This document shows positions 1 through 8,633 of a stretch of DNA of 64,000 nt, piece after piece. Position numbers and translations under genes: made by a program. Below the pieces are notes generated by a model, which searched no databases, was not told the DNA's origin, and saw nothing but the letters and a program-made list of their open reading frames with translations. Within the stretch, counting starts at the first letter, position 1; each line of letters starts with the position of its first letter. Origin of the DNA: Thiomicrorhabdus sp. Kp2 (GTDB taxonomy: Bacteria; Pseudomonadota; Gammaproteobacteria; Thiomicrospirales; Thiomicrospiraceae); assembly GCF_000478585.1 (NCBI RefSeq), contig NZ_ARWI01000001.1:62001-126000 (forward strand), read 5' to 3'.

Positions 1-1
1 T

Positions 2-652
2 TTGGCGATTAACCTATCATTAGGTTTAGATGACCGTCATGGCGAATATGATTGTGCTGTAGCTCACACTTATAAACATACCGATGCCATGAAAGAAATC
101 GATTTTTGGCTAAACTGGTTAAATAAACAAGGTGCTGATAATGTCACTTTAATGGGGCACTCGCGTGGCGGTAACCAAACAGCTTGGTATGCGGTAGAGA
201 GTGATAGTGATAAATTTAAAAAGGTGGTTTTACTTGCACCCGCTACAGGTGAACAGCAGTCTGCTGAAGAGTATGAAGAAAAGTACGGTAAAGCGTTACA
301 GCCTATTTTAGATAACGCCAAAAAGTTGGTTTCGCAAGGCAAAGGTAAAACTATGCTGAAAGAGACTGACTTTATTTACTGTAAAAAAGCCCAAGTAACG
401 GCTGAAGCTTTTGTTGATAATTATGAGGTTAAACCACAATTTGATACACCAACGTTACTTAAAACAGCAGTAAAACCGACCTTAGTAATTATGGGAACAG
501 CGGATACAGCGGTACCCGATTTACCAGAAAAAATGCAAGCCTTAGAAGGTTCTGACATGGTACAAACCGTAATGATTGAAGATGGAACGCATTTCTTTTT
601 AGACTTTGCAAATGAAGATGTGGCAACGGCGGTGTCTGAGTTTTTAGAATAA
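2..652 (+). CDS. Alpha/beta hydrolase, 5' end cut by window edge
   Basis: This is an alpha/beta-hydrolase-fold enzyme of unknown substrate. The visible 216 residues carry the nucleophile elbow GHSRGG (Ser at about residue 54), a late acid in GTADTAVP (Asp 168) and a catalytic His in DGTHFF (His 197), in the canonical Ser-Asp-His order. The reading frame is open to the first base, and the TTG at position 2 is not a convincing start, so the N-terminus with the first strands and any signal peptide probably lies outside the window. A strong terminator follows. The fold is secure; the substrate (ester, peptide or lipid) cannot be told. Confidence 0.8.
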   Translation: MAINLSLGLDDRHGEYDCAVAHTYKHTDAMKEIDFWLNWLNKQGADNVTLMGHSRGGNQTAWYAVESDSDKFKKVVLLAPATGEQQSAEEYEEKYGKALQPILDNAKKLVSQGKGKTMLKETDFIYCKKAQVTAEAFVDNYEVKPQFDTPTLLKTAVKPTLVIMGTADTAVPDLPEKMQALEGSDMVQTVMIEDGTHFFLDFANEDVATAVSEFLE

Positions 653-710
653 AAAGCTCGCTCGCCCTTTAATAGGGAGTTGATACTCCTTATTGAGACT
701 GGTAATAAAA

Positions 711-747
711 AACCCGCAAACCAAATTAATTGGTTTAGCGGGTTTTT
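711..747. terminator. Bidirectional rho-independent terminator
   Basis: An inverted repeat with arms AACCCGC/GCGGGTT and an inner AAACCA/TGGTTT stem is flanked by an A-run on the left and a T-run on the right. It lies between convergent genes (hydrolase and carbonic anhydrase) and can end both transcripts. Confidence 0.85.
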
Positions 748-776
748 AATGGTCAACCGTTAACGGTTATGATTCA

Positions 777-1640
777 TTATTGAATTTTAGAAAGTAATTC
801 TGGGTTAATCACTAAGTTTCTTACCCCGTGTGCATGGTCTTCTTTAAAGACATTGCCTTTACACCATTGTGCAACACTTTCAATATTAACCTTAGCTACC
901 TTAGGACGTACACTCCAAGTTACTTGGAAAGGAGAGCCTTTTTCATTGTAACCAGGGCCTGTCGTTGAGCCAGCATAGTTAACAGGGTCACCAGTGTTTG
1001 ATGGAATATTTAACGCCTGCTGAACACCGTTTTTTATACCATGTTTAGTCAACTCATTGAAGTCTAACGCATTCTTATCGTTCACTAAAACATACACTTG
1101 CGCTTCTACACGTAACTGAGGATTTTTAATTGAATCACTTAAGCAAGAGCCTAATGTTGGGCCAGGGTTTACCTTCGCGGTTGAGTGAACATAGTGCACT
1201 TCAATCGTGTCACCAGGGTGTAGGCTTCCGTGAGCACTAGGGCAAATATCAGAATGTACCTGTTTCGTTTCGCTTTCAGATAACTTACCAGAATAGGCGT
1301 AACCGCTTAGATAACCATGACCATCACCATTACCTGCATATTGAGTAAATTCACCCCCTTTATGCTCAGCATTTTTGTGAAAGTGAATATTACATAAGTT
1401 CATATTGGTGTAAGCTGGCGCGGCATTGAATTTAATTGTATTGCTACCTGTTGCTGAATCAATGTCTCTTGGCGATTGAGGACCAAAACCTTTACCATCT
1501 GTGTTTTTAGCTAAGGCTGCACGCTGCTCAGCAACCACTTCATCAGCCACAGGACCGTGATGTTCATGATGATTTGATGTTGTCGCACAAGCTTGTAAAA
1601 GTAGAGTTGCCGATACAACGGCAATAATTTTTGTATTCAA
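777..1640 (-). CDS. Delta-class carbonic anhydrase, predicted lipoprotein
   Basis: The protein resembles the delta-type carbonic anhydrases of marine autotrophs, which interconvert CO2 and bicarbonate. The N-terminus is a lipoprotein signal (lipobox LQAC, Cys 18), so it is probably anchored in the periplasm. A short His-rich linker (NHHEHH) follows. The core has the family-like block GFGPQSPRDI (51-60), CNIHFHKNAEH (83-93) with candidate zinc ligands His 86 and His 88, and HYVH (149-152) with a third candidate His. The start is TTG, supported by a GAGGA ribosome site about 8 nt upstream. It stands alone between a terminator and a long divergent spacer. In sulfur-oxidising autotrophs such an enzyme would supply inorganic carbon. 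The family call rests on recognised sequence blocks, not a search. Confidence 0.75.
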   Translation of the reverse strand: MNTKIIAVVSATLLLQACATTSNHHEHHGPVADEVVAEQRAALAKNTDGKGFGPQSPRDIDSATGSNTIKFNAAPAYTNMNLCNIHFHKNAEHKGGEFTQYAGNGDGHGYLSGYAYSGKLSESETKQVHSDICPSAHGSLHPGDTIEVHYVHSTAKVNPGPTLGSCLSDSIKNPQLRVEAQVYVLVNDKNALDFNELTKHGIKNGVQQALNIPSNTGDPVNYAGSTTGPGYNEKGSPFQVTWSVRPKVAKVNIESVAQWCKGNVFKEDHAHGVRNLVINPELLSKIQ

Positions 1641-2181
1641 TTTTGTAATCCTCGGTACTTATTAAAATAAATAATCTCATGCAGAATAATCTCATAAGAT
1701 TTTGATTGCTTAATTCGAAAACAGGTACATAAAAGTTGGCTTTTTTCAGAATTGTGCATAGTATATAAAAATACGCACGAATTGCGCTTAATACTTGTTT
1801 ATTTCAATCATAACCTCCGTTTATGGGTTATCGACTATTCTTATTTTTTATGAGTAATGTTAAACGAAGTTTTTCTCTCAATTTAATAAGAAAATGAATC
1901 GGTAAAAACGAATCAAAAAAATATTAGCTTTAAGAACGACAGATAAACACGTGTATTACCAGGCCTGGTAGGTTTGATTGAATAATTAAAAGGCTGAATT
2001 TTATAGTAGTTTTTTATATTAATTTGAAACAATTTTTGACACTGTTGACGCAGTCAATATGGCTGACATACTATGATGGGCAGAAGTGGATGTTTAAACT
2101 TTTAAAGTCCTGAATAGACTATTTAGCGTTTTTTAAATACCAAGTTTAACGTTTAATTTTTAAAAAAGAGAGGATTAATAT
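1641..2181. other. Divergent intergenic region with one iterated palindrome
   Basis: This AT-rich spacer of about 540 nt separates two divergently transcribed genes and must hold both promoters. I see no tRNA, ORF or riboswitch in it. The only distinct element is the TACCAGGCCTGGTA palindrome at 1957-1970. Confidence 0.6.
1957..1970. repeat. Iterated palindrome TACCAGGCCTGGTA (intergenic copy)
   Basis: A perfect 14-nt copy of the motif found at least 35 times in this window. It lies in a divergent promoter region and has no T-run, so it is not a terminator here. Confidence 0.9.
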
Positions 2182-3015
2182 ATGCAAGAGTTATTAGACA
2201 GTCTAAACATAGATCAATATCTACCCGTTCTATTAGAAGGAACAACCAATGTGTTGTTTGCGATTGCTATTTTGGTGATAGGCTTGTTTATTGCAAACAA
2301 AGCTAAAAACCTGATTAGCAATACCAGCAATAAATACCAAAATCTTGATGATACTTTGTTTAGGTTTTTAGGAAATGTTGCCAAATACATTATTTTAGCG
2401 TTTGTTGTGATTGCGGTTCTAAACCGCTTTGGTATCCAAACAGCTTCTATTATTGCCTTATTGGGTGCTGCTGGTTTGGCCGTGGGGTTAGCTTTACAAG
2501 GTACCTTAACCAACTTAGCTGCAGGCGTAATGTTATTGATGTTTAGACCTTATAAGGTTGGAGATTTTGTGGATGTAGCAGGCCAATTTGGTAATGTAAC
2601 TGAAATTGATCTGTTTACAACGATTTTGCAAACGTTTGATAATCAACAAATCATTATTCCAAATAGCCAAATTTGGGGTAGCCAGATTGTGAACCATTCA
2701 CATCATGATATTCGAGGTGTGGATATGACTTTTGGTGTGGCTTATAAAGAGAATACCGATGAAGTTCGTAAAGTGATTAACAGTGTATTAGAGAGTCATC
2801 CTGCCATTCTTAAAACACCTGCACCTTTTGTAGAAGTATCTACTTTAAATGACAGCTCGGTTGATTTTATTGTGCGTCCTTTCTGTAAAGGAGAAGACTA
2901 CTTTAATGTGCTGTTTTCAGTACCAGAACAAATTAAAAAAGCGCTAGATGCAGCCAATATTGAGATTCCATTCCCGCACCGTAAAGTTATTATGGTTAAA
3001 GAGGGTGATGAATAA
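2182..3015 (+). CDS. mscS: Small-conductance mechanosensitive channel MscS
   Basis: This inner-membrane channel opens under membrane tension and releases solutes on hypo-osmotic shock. At 277 residues it is close to E. coli MscS (286). It has three predicted membrane segments (about 15-40, 65-85 and 90-115). The pore-lining third helix shows the Gly/Ala pattern LLGAAGLAVGLALQG followed by MLLMFRPYKVGDFV, the entry to the beta domain. The C-terminal vestibule domain is complete. An AGAGAGGA ribosome site precedes the ATG and a terminator follows, so it is probably monocistronic. Confidence 0.93.
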   Translation: MQELLDSLNIDQYLPVLLEGTTNVLFAIAILVIGLFIANKAKNLISNTSNKYQNLDDTLFRFLGNVAKYIILAFVVIAVLNRFGIQTASIIALLGAAGLAVGLALQGTLTNLAAGVMLLMFRPYKVGDFVDVAGQFGNVTEIDLFTTILQTFDNQQIIIPNSQIWGSQIVNHSHHDIRGVDMTFGVAYKENTDEVRKVINSVLESHPAILKTPAPFVEVSTLNDSSVDFIVRPFCKGEDYFNVLFSVPEQIKKALDAANIEIPFPHRKVIMVKEGDE

Positions 3016-3057
3016 TCTTTAGTGAATCAAATCACCATTCTTTGAGCTAACTATACA

Positions 3058-3092
3058 GCCCGCTTATCGTTTTGATAAGCGGGTTTTTTATT
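3058..3092 (+). terminator. Rho-independent terminator after mscS
   Basis: A hairpin with arms CCCGCTTATC/GATAAGCGGG and a TTTT-type loop is followed by a T-run (GGGTTTTTTATTG). Confidence 0.9.
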
Positions 3093-3148
3093 GTTTATAT
3101 GCTATGATTTGCATCAAATTTTGACAAAAATAATTTAAGAGAATAACC

Positions 3149-3835
3149 ATGATAATTGAAAATGCAATCAATGAAATGCTTACTATGCAGAATAGCTTAA
3201 ACGAAATGACGAATGGCGCAGATTGGCGTTCTGGTCAGACAGCATTAGGTAAAACCATTGATTGGCGTCGTTGTATTGTGATGGAGACGGCGGAGCTGGT
3301 TGATAGCTATCCATGGAAACATTGGAAAGCGGTGGACGCTAAAACGGATATGGAAAATGTGCGTGTTGAATTAGTGGATATTTGGCATTTTCTCCTTAGT
3401 TTAGCACTTGAAAACCTCGATTCAGAAGAAGCTTTTAATGCGTTAAATTCGGCATTCATACAGACTCAAAACGCTCAGTTTATTCATAATGATTTATCTG
3501 TTATTGAACAGGTAAAAGTCCATGAAGAGATGATGCGTATTGCTCTAGAAGCTGTAGAAATCACCTCCAAATATCTTTCTCGTTTGGCGGTCGCATTTTT
3601 TGATTCTTGTAAAGTCGCAGAATTAAACTTTGAAGCTTTGTATCAAATCTATATGGCAAAAAACGTCTTAAATAAATTCAGACAAGATCACGGTTATAAA
3701 GAGGGCACTTATATCAAAGAGTGGAATGGGAAAGAAGATAACGTGGTGATGTTTGAAGTCATTGCTGAAATGGCTGTGTTTTCTGGCGACGAGTTATATA
3801 TGGCTCTTAAAGAAAATTACACTCAGCTTAAATAA
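3149..3835 (+). CDS. Dimeric all-alpha dUTPase (dUTPase_2 family)
   Basis: The enzyme hydrolyses dUTP (and often dUDP) to dUMP, keeping uracil out of DNA and feeding dTMP synthesis. It belongs to the all-alpha NTP pyrophosphatase type known from Campylobacter and trypanosomatids, not the trimeric Dut type. The diagnostic blocks are present: TNGADW (21-26), GKTIDWRRCI (34-43), METAEL with metal ligands Glu 46 and Glu 49, DSYPWKHWK (52-60), and ELVDIWHF with Glu 74 and Asp 77. At 228 residues it looks complete. Whether a trimeric Dut also exists cannot be seen here. Confidence 0.9.
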   Translation: MIIENAINEMLTMQNSLNEMTNGADWRSGQTALGKTIDWRRCIVMETAELVDSYPWKHWKAVDAKTDMENVRVELVDIWHFLLSLALENLDSEEAFNALNSAFIQTQNAQFIHNDLSVIEQVKVHEEMMRIALEAVEITSKYLSRLAVAFFDSCKVAELNFEALYQIYMAKNVLNKFRQDHGYKEGTYIKEWNGKEDNVVMFEVIAEMAVFSGDELYMALKENYTQLK

Positions 3836-3901
3836 TTCATTGAGATTTTTACCCTAAACAAATGTTTGCAAATACTTGTATAGGTTTTTTTATTGTCTTG
3901 T

Positions 3902-4513
3902 TTACTGTTTTTGCCACACTAATATTCGATTGTTTTGTGGCATTTCAATGTCTTTTAAAAGCACCAGGCCTGCTTGTTTAGCCAGTTTATTACACCATTC
4001 AAAGTCTTTAATGCCGCTTTTGGGGTTATTGGATGTTAACCAATCGTTAAAACGTGCATTACTGTCACTGGTAAATTTACCATTGTAATTAAATGGCCCA
4101 TAGATGATTACCAGGCCTGGTGACTTTAAAACAGAGCTAATATGACTAAAAAAATCACCGACATTCTGTTTATTCATAATATGAAAGCTGTTTGCGCTAT
4201 AAATGACATCATAGTCGGTTTGTGGCCAAGCACTTTCAGATACATTTAACTCAATCGGAGCAAGTACATTGTTCAGTTGAGCGTCATGAATCCATTGACA
4301 AATACCTGAATGAGAACCTGCCAAGTCAGAAGTTTGCCAAATTAGGTGTGGCATCTGTTCTGCAAAAAATACCGCATGTTGACCTGTGCCACTGGCAATT
4401 TCTAATACGGTTTTTTGCTCTTTAAGTAAAGGTTGAATCGCCTCAAGAATGACCTGTTTGTTTTCTTCGCTCGATGTGGCAAAAGGTTTGGTTTGAAGCG
4501 CATTAAGTGTCAT
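3902..4513 (-). CDS. DUF938 family SAM-dependent methyltransferase
   Basis: This is a class I methyltransferase-like protein of 203 residues, the usual length of DUF938. The SAM-binding motif I is VLEIASGTGQHAVFFA (about 36-51), and an acidic motif II lies near TSDLAGSH. The FHIMNK and YGPFNYNGKF blocks are typical of this conserved but poorly characterised family. The substrate is unknown. Two iterated CAGGCCTG palindromes lie within the gene (3965 and 4112), both read as Gly-Leu. It overlaps nothing and stands convergent to the dUTPase gene. Confidence 0.85.
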   Translation of the reverse strand: MTLNALQTKPFATSSEENKQVILEAIQPLLKEQKTVLEIASGTGQHAVFFAEQMPHLIWQTSDLAGSHSGICQWIHDAQLNNVLAPIELNVSESAWPQTDYDVIYSANSFHIMNKQNVGDFFSHISSVLKSPGLVIIYGPFNYNGKFTSDSNARFNDWLTSNNPKSGIKDFEWCNKLAKQAGLVLLKDIEMPQNNRILVWQKQ

Positions 4514-4549
4514 TGAGTCATGTCCATTATTTGTGAGTTGATAAATCTT

Positions 4550-4561
4550 ACCAGGCCTGGT
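4550..4561. repeat. Iterated palindrome ACCAGGCCTGGT (intergenic copy)
   Basis: A 12-nt copy of the window-wide motif, 37 nt upstream of the DUF938 methyltransferase start in a divergent spacer. Confidence 0.9.
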
Positions 4562-4666
4562 TATTTTAAAGCCTATTATTCAACCTAACTTAAAAGTTCG
4601 TTATTTTTAATGACTGAATGCAGTAAAATCGCACTACGCAGTTTTCATAAATAAAAAGGTAAACGA

Positions 4667-5404
4667 TTGCAAATATCTCATACATTTCAGTTACAAGTGA
4701 TTGGTAGCGGAGCGGGTGCTTCTTCGGTTTATGATGGCTTGACCAGTAGTAGTTTTATGCTGTTAAAAAATAACCAGCCCTTTTGCCTGGTTGATTTAGG
4801 TTTAGGTGTGGGCAATAAGGTGGTTCAGATGTTTGGTGGTTTTCCTAAAAATATCATTATTACCCACAATCATTCAGACCATGCGGGGGATTTACCTGTG
4901 GTATTACGGGTTGAACTGGCTCAGAACAATAAAATCAATGTGATTGCCGCAGAGCAGGTTGCTGAACGATTAAAACAGCACCGCATTGCTGAACACCTTC
5001 AACAAATGAGTGCAAATGAGTTAGCTCACTGGGTTGGCGTTAAACCACAGCAAAGAGTCGTTCTTGAACATGGGCTAAGCCTTGAGTTCTACCCAGGGGT
5101 TCACTCTGAGTTGAGTTTTGGTTTTTCCCTTTTTGATGAAGGCGGCAAAATGCGTTTGAGTTACACGGCGGATAGTCAATTTAATCAGCCTCTTTATAAA
5201 AAGCTAGCAGAAGCGGAGCGGTTTATTTTAGATGCACGACCTAAAAAAAATGCCTGGCACGCCAGTTTTGCTGAAGTGAAAGCTTGGCTAAAACCCAATG
5301 CTTATATTTTAGGACACGGTCTATCTGCACAACAAATACAAGAACATGAAAAAGAGTACGCTGGTTTACCGTTGTTAATCGCAAACCAGAAAATCGAGTT
5401 TTAA
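4667..5404 (+). CDS. MBL-fold metallohydrolase (RNase Z-like)
   Basis: A metallo-beta-lactamase-fold hydrolase of 245 residues. The metal-binding signature THNHSDHAGD (66-75) supplies His 67, His 69, Asp 71 and His 72. Further His residues in FYPGVHSE, the Asp in TADSQF, and GHGL near the C-terminus fit the later ligand motifs. The layout resembles the RNase Z / phosphodiesterase branch, but no exosite arm is obvious and the substrate is undefined. The start is TTG, supported by an AAAAGGT ribosome site 7-8 nt upstream; no in-frame ATG would retain the first beta strand. Confidence 0.8.
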   Translation: MQISHTFQLQVIGSGAGASSVYDGLTSSSFMLLKNNQPFCLVDLGLGVGNKVVQMFGGFPKNIIITHNHSDHAGDLPVVLRVELAQNNKINVIAAEQVAERLKQHRIAEHLQQMSANELAHWVGVKPQQRVVLEHGLSLEFYPGVHSELSFGFSLFDEGGKMRLSYTADSQFNQPLYKKLAEAERFILDARPKKNAWHASFAEVKAWLKPNAYILGHGLSAQQIQEHEKEYAGLPLLIANQKIEF

Positions 5405-5470
5405 TTTGGTTTTAAATTGTAAACAGAGACGACTTAAAAATAACTCTCAAAATAACTCAGTAGGTTTTTT

Positions 5471-6109
5471 ATGAATATCGCCGAATTAGTGAAACAGATG
5501 ATTTCTTTTTTTTACCGATTATCACCCTATTTTTGGATAGATAACTACCTTAAACAAAAAGAATTTAGCTTTGAAGTTGAGTCTGAAGGTTGGCAAGCGC
5601 TACGCAGTAAACGTCTGTTTTTATCTGAATTTTATATTGTGGGTTGGTTAGCGGCATCGTTTGTTTTGTTTATGGTTTCTACTTTTTATAGCTTTGCTGA
5701 TTGGGTCGTCATTATTCTGTTATTGCGAATTTTTGGTATTGCTAACAAAGAGTTAGGTGTGATTTTGTTTGGAATTTGTAAAATAACAGAAGGTTCTATG
5801 GTTTCAGCCACTGGACGAGTGATTGTCCTGGCGATGGTGAATTTTTTAACCGCCATGTTTTTATATGCGACGGTGTATCAAATTACAGGGGTGTTTGAAG
5901 ATGCTCCCGCTTTTTTTACGGGTGACTATCCTATTGCGGGCTTAGTACATGCGATTAATCTGCAATTTACCATGAGTGGGGCTTTTACGCCTGGTGATTT
6001 ATTCACTTGGTGGGTCTCTACGAGTCATGGCGTATTCTGTTTTGTGTTTGGTACGATTGTTATCTCACTGTTTGTATCGTTGCTTAATGTTAAACCCTTG
6101 AGGGCTTAA
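5471..6109 (+). CDS. Membrane protein resembling a 2TM ion channel without a selectivity filter
   Basis: I do not recognise a named family. The 212-residue protein has an amphipathic N-terminus, then membrane segments at about 55-75, 80-100 and 115-140, a short re-entrant-looking stretch (HAINLQFTMSGAFTPGD, about 160-176) and a final segment SHGVFCFVFGTIVISLFVSLL. The end resembles the pore helix plus inner helix of two-TM potassium channels, but the TxGYGD filter is absent and replaced by MSGAFTPGD. It could be a degenerate channel or an unrelated sensor or scaffold. It ends at a palindromic terminator. Membrane location is secure; function is not. Confidence 0.6.
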   Translation: MNIAELVKQMISFFYRLSPYFWIDNYLKQKEFSFEVESEGWQALRSKRLFLSEFYIVGWLAASFVLFMVSTFYSFADWVVIILLLRIFGIANKELGVILFGICKITEGSMVSATGRVIVLAMVNFLTAMFLYATVYQITGVFEDAPAFFTGDYPIAGLVHAINLQFTMSGAFTPGDLFTWWVSTSHGVFCFVFGTIVISLFVSLLNVKPLRA

Positions 6110-6166
6110 TCTATAAAGAGCGTAAGATAGTGTAAAGTGAGTAATGTGAAGAGAGTAAATGTAAAT

Positions 6167-6197
6167 AGAACCACCAGGCCTGGTGGTTCTTGCTTTT
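6167..6197 (+). terminator. Terminator built on the iterated palindrome
   Basis: A perfect 24-nt palindrome (6167-6190) is centred on CAGGCCTG (6175-6182) and extended outward to AGAACC/GGTTCT. It is followed by TTGCTTTTGG. It lies between convergent genes. The common motif forms the top of the stem, so here the motif has been used as, or inserted into, a terminator. Confidence 0.75.
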
Positions 6198-6207
6198 GGT
6201 AAATAAC

Positions 6208-7299
6208 TTATGGATTCATATAGGGGTAATCGGTATACCCTTCAGCACCCGATGTGTAGAACAAATCAGGATTGGCTTCATTTAATTTGGTACCTGCTTG
6301 AATACGTTCGGGTAAATCTGGGTTGGCTAAAAAGCTTACGCCAAAAGCCACAGCAGCTAAATCGCCATTGGCAATAGCGGCTTCGGCTTCTGTTGCGTCA
6401 TATCCCATATTGCCAATTAAATTACCTTGATAGTTGGCAACCGCAACAGAAAGTACATCCTCTTTTTGCACACCAAAGAAATCACTGCGCATAATGTGTA
6501 GATAGGCTAAATTGTAGTCATTCAATTTTGTACATAACCATTCTGTTAAGGCAACTGGGTCACTATCTCGCATACTGTTATAGCTGTTAACAGGTGAAAT
6601 TCTTAAACCTACTCTGTCTGCGCCCCAAACCTCAATGGTTGCGTCAAGTACTTCAAATAATAAACGCGCACGATTTTCTAAAGTACCGCCATACTCATCG
6701 GTACGTTTATTACTGCCATCACGTAGAAACTGGTCAAGAAGGTAACCATTCGCCCCATGCACTTCTACGCCATCAAAACCAGCGTTTTTGGCATTGATTG
6801 CTGCTTGCTTAAAGCCTTCAATAATGGCAGGAATCTCTTCCAAGGTGAGGGCTTTAGGAACACTGTATGGCAGTTTTCCCTCTGGAGTGTGTACTTCATC
6901 TTCAATGGCAATCGCACTAGGAGCAACGGCCTCTGTACCATTGTTAAGAGCAGGGTGGCACGCTCGTCCGCCATGCCAAACTTGTAAGAAGATACGACCG
7001 CCTTTGGCGTGAACCGCATCGGTCACTTTTTTCCAGCCTTCTATTTGGGTTTGCGAATAGATACCAGGCTCTTTCCAGAAGGCACTACAACCTTCCATTG
7101 CCATAGTCGCTTCTGCAATAAGCAAACCTCCGCTTGCACGTTGTGCATAATGTTCAGCCATTAACTCATTGGCCAGGTGGCCTTCACTCGCTCTAGCACG
7201 GGTAAGCGGTGCCATAATAATGCGATTTGGTATCTCAATCGCCCCCAGCTGTAATGGCGTAAATAAATGTGGGAAATGATTTGCTGATTTTGTTGGCAT
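6208..7299 (-). CDS. Old Yellow Enzyme family NADH:flavin oxidoreductase / ene-reductase
   Basis: An FMN-dependent TIM-barrel reductase that typically reduces activated C=C bonds (N-ethylmaleimide and enone type substrates). Seen in the protein: NRIIMAPLTRARA near the N-terminus, LQVWHGGRACHP, the substrate-binding His/Asn pair in VEVHGANGYLLDQFL, DEYGGTLENRARLLFEV, and the phosphate-binding GNMGY/AFGVSFLANPDLPERI end. I prefer the ATG at 7297-7299 because GAGG sits 7-11 nt upstream; the upstream ATG at 7335 would add 12 residues with no ribosome site. Full length is about 363 residues, normal for the family. The physiological substrate is unknown. Confidence 0.9.
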   Translation of the reverse strand: MPTKSANHFPHLFTPLQLGAIEIPNRIIMAPLTRARASEGHLANELMAEHYAQRASGGLLIAEATMAMEGCSAFWKEPGIYSQTQIEGWKKVTDAVHAKGGRIFLQVWHGGRACHPALNNGTEAVAPSAIAIEDEVHTPEGKLPYSVPKALTLEEIPAIIEGFKQAAINAKNAGFDGVEVHGANGYLLDQFLRDGSNKRTDEYGGTLENRARLLFEVLDATIEVWGADRVGLRISPVNSYNSMRDSDPVALTEWLCTKLNDYNLAYLHIMRSDFFGVQKEDVLSVAVANYQGNLIGNMGYDATEAEAAIANGDLAAVAFGVSFLANPDLPERIQAGTKLNEANPDLFYTSGAEGYTDYPYMNP

Positions 7300-7619
7300 A
7301 ACGAAACCTCTTTGTATGCTTATATGTGATTGCAATCTTGAGAAGAAATTGTATTTTCGATATTAACATGACATATAAAAATCAATCAGGTTTACTTACA
7401 GAAAACAGTGTTCCGTTCTAAGCAAATATCACGGCTTTAAGTTGTAATTTTTAATGTTAAAGTTGCACCAAAGTAGGGAGCTTACAGACGTGATAATTGG
7501 GTGAAAATCAATGTAAAATTCAATGTAAAATTCAATCACTTTTAGTAACTGTTTGAATTTAAATATGAATATGATTTTGGCTCTTAGGTCGCTGTATATC
7601 AGTAACTTAGGAGATTATT
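7300..7619. other. Divergent intergenic region
   Basis: About 320 nt between the ene-reductase and the next gene. It contains a small tandem repeat (7508-7536) and otherwise only AT-rich sequence. I see no RNA gene. Confidence 0.5.
7508..7536. repeat. Short tandem repeat, 12-nt unit TCAATGTAAAAT
   Basis: Two exact adjacent copies (7508-7519, 7520-7531) and the start of a third (TCAAT). It lies about 85 nt upstream of the next gene start and could be a pair of regulator half-sites or simple slippage. Confidence 0.8.
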
Positions 7620-8480
7620 ATGCAAGAATTTATTAGTATTTATCACGAACACAAAACCAGTATAGAAAAATTTTTAGTCGAAACCGTTCGTAACAATGCT
7701 CAATGCATGACCAGTGAGGTGGATACGATTAAAGGCTTTTTTTCGATATTTCCGAGCTTAGAGCTGATTTATGTGAGTGATGAGCATTTTAAACAGACAT
7801 CACCGAATATTTTTAAAGGCAAGTTATTGACCACCGCGCGCGGTAAAAATAGAAGTTACCTTGCTGCTCAAATGATTGAAAAAGAAGATGGCGTCTCTAT
7901 TAGTGATGCTTATATGAGTTCTGCCACAGGCGAGTCGTGTATTACGATGATGGTTTTTTCAAATAACCAGTATTTCTTTTTTGATTTTAATTTAAGTAGT
8001 TTACTGTCTCGTTTTGGTCTGGTTGAAAGGCATCCAACTTTTAACTTTATTACCAAAACCTTTTATTTTGGAATTGGCATCTCTTTAATGTTCTTTTCAG
8101 TTATGTCTATTGGCTACGCTTTTTATGATTACTTTTTGCAACTTCTCAACCCAGCTGAATATACCTTAGAGAGTGTTTTTAAACCGATCATTGCCTTAAC
8201 CATGGGGCTGGCTATATTTGATTTAGCCAAAACATTATTAGAGCGAGAGGTTGTATATAAAGCCTATTCAGATAAAAAAGATGAGGCTCGATTACTCTCT
8301 AAATTTTTAACGGCTATTATTATTGCGTTATCTATTGAGGCGTTAATGGTGGTCTTTAAAATGGCATTGCACGATCCATCGCAAATGTTGTATGCACTCT
8401 ATTTAATCATTGGTATTGCACTGATTATTCTCTCTTTAGCGTATTACACTAAAGTGAGTGCTACAAAAACACATAAATAA
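7620..8480 (+). CDS. Putative sensor-domain membrane protein (PDC-like N-terminus, four TM)
   Basis: The first 135 or so residues look like a soluble PDC/Cache-type sensory fold: SEVDTIKGFFSIFPSLELIYVSDE, then a dibasic/SYLAAQMI stretch, then SATGESCITMMVFSNNQYFFFDFNL. Four membrane segments follow (about 145-175, 190-205, 225-250 and 260-280). There is no signalling output domain (no HAMP, kinase, GGDEF or MCP module), which is unusual for a Cache sensor. The N-terminal domain also precedes all membrane segments, so it is probably cytoplasmic. A TTAGGAG ribosome site precedes the ATG. Function unknown. Confidence 0.55.
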   Translation: MQEFISIYHEHKTSIEKFLVETVRNNAQCMTSEVDTIKGFFSIFPSLELIYVSDEHFKQTSPNIFKGKLLTTARGKNRSYLAAQMIEKEDGVSISDAYMSSATGESCITMMVFSNNQYFFFDFNLSSLLSRFGLVERHPTFNFITKTFYFGIGISLMFFSVMSIGYAFYDYFLQLLNPAEYTLESVFKPIIALTMGLAIFDLAKTLLEREVVYKAYSDKKDEARLLSKFLTAIIIALSIEALMVVFKMALHDPSQMLYALYLIIGIALIILSLAYYTKVSATKTHK

Positions 8481-8633
8481 AGAAAAATAATCCGAGTTTA
8501 TAAATAATCTGATTTATTTTAAGTCATTTTATTAACGACTTAATCTTTCAACTTAATCTTTAAGCTTAAACAGATTTGGTTTATAGTGTCGCTATCATTT
8601 TTTTTCGCAGCTAACTTCTGCAAAGGTCTCGTA

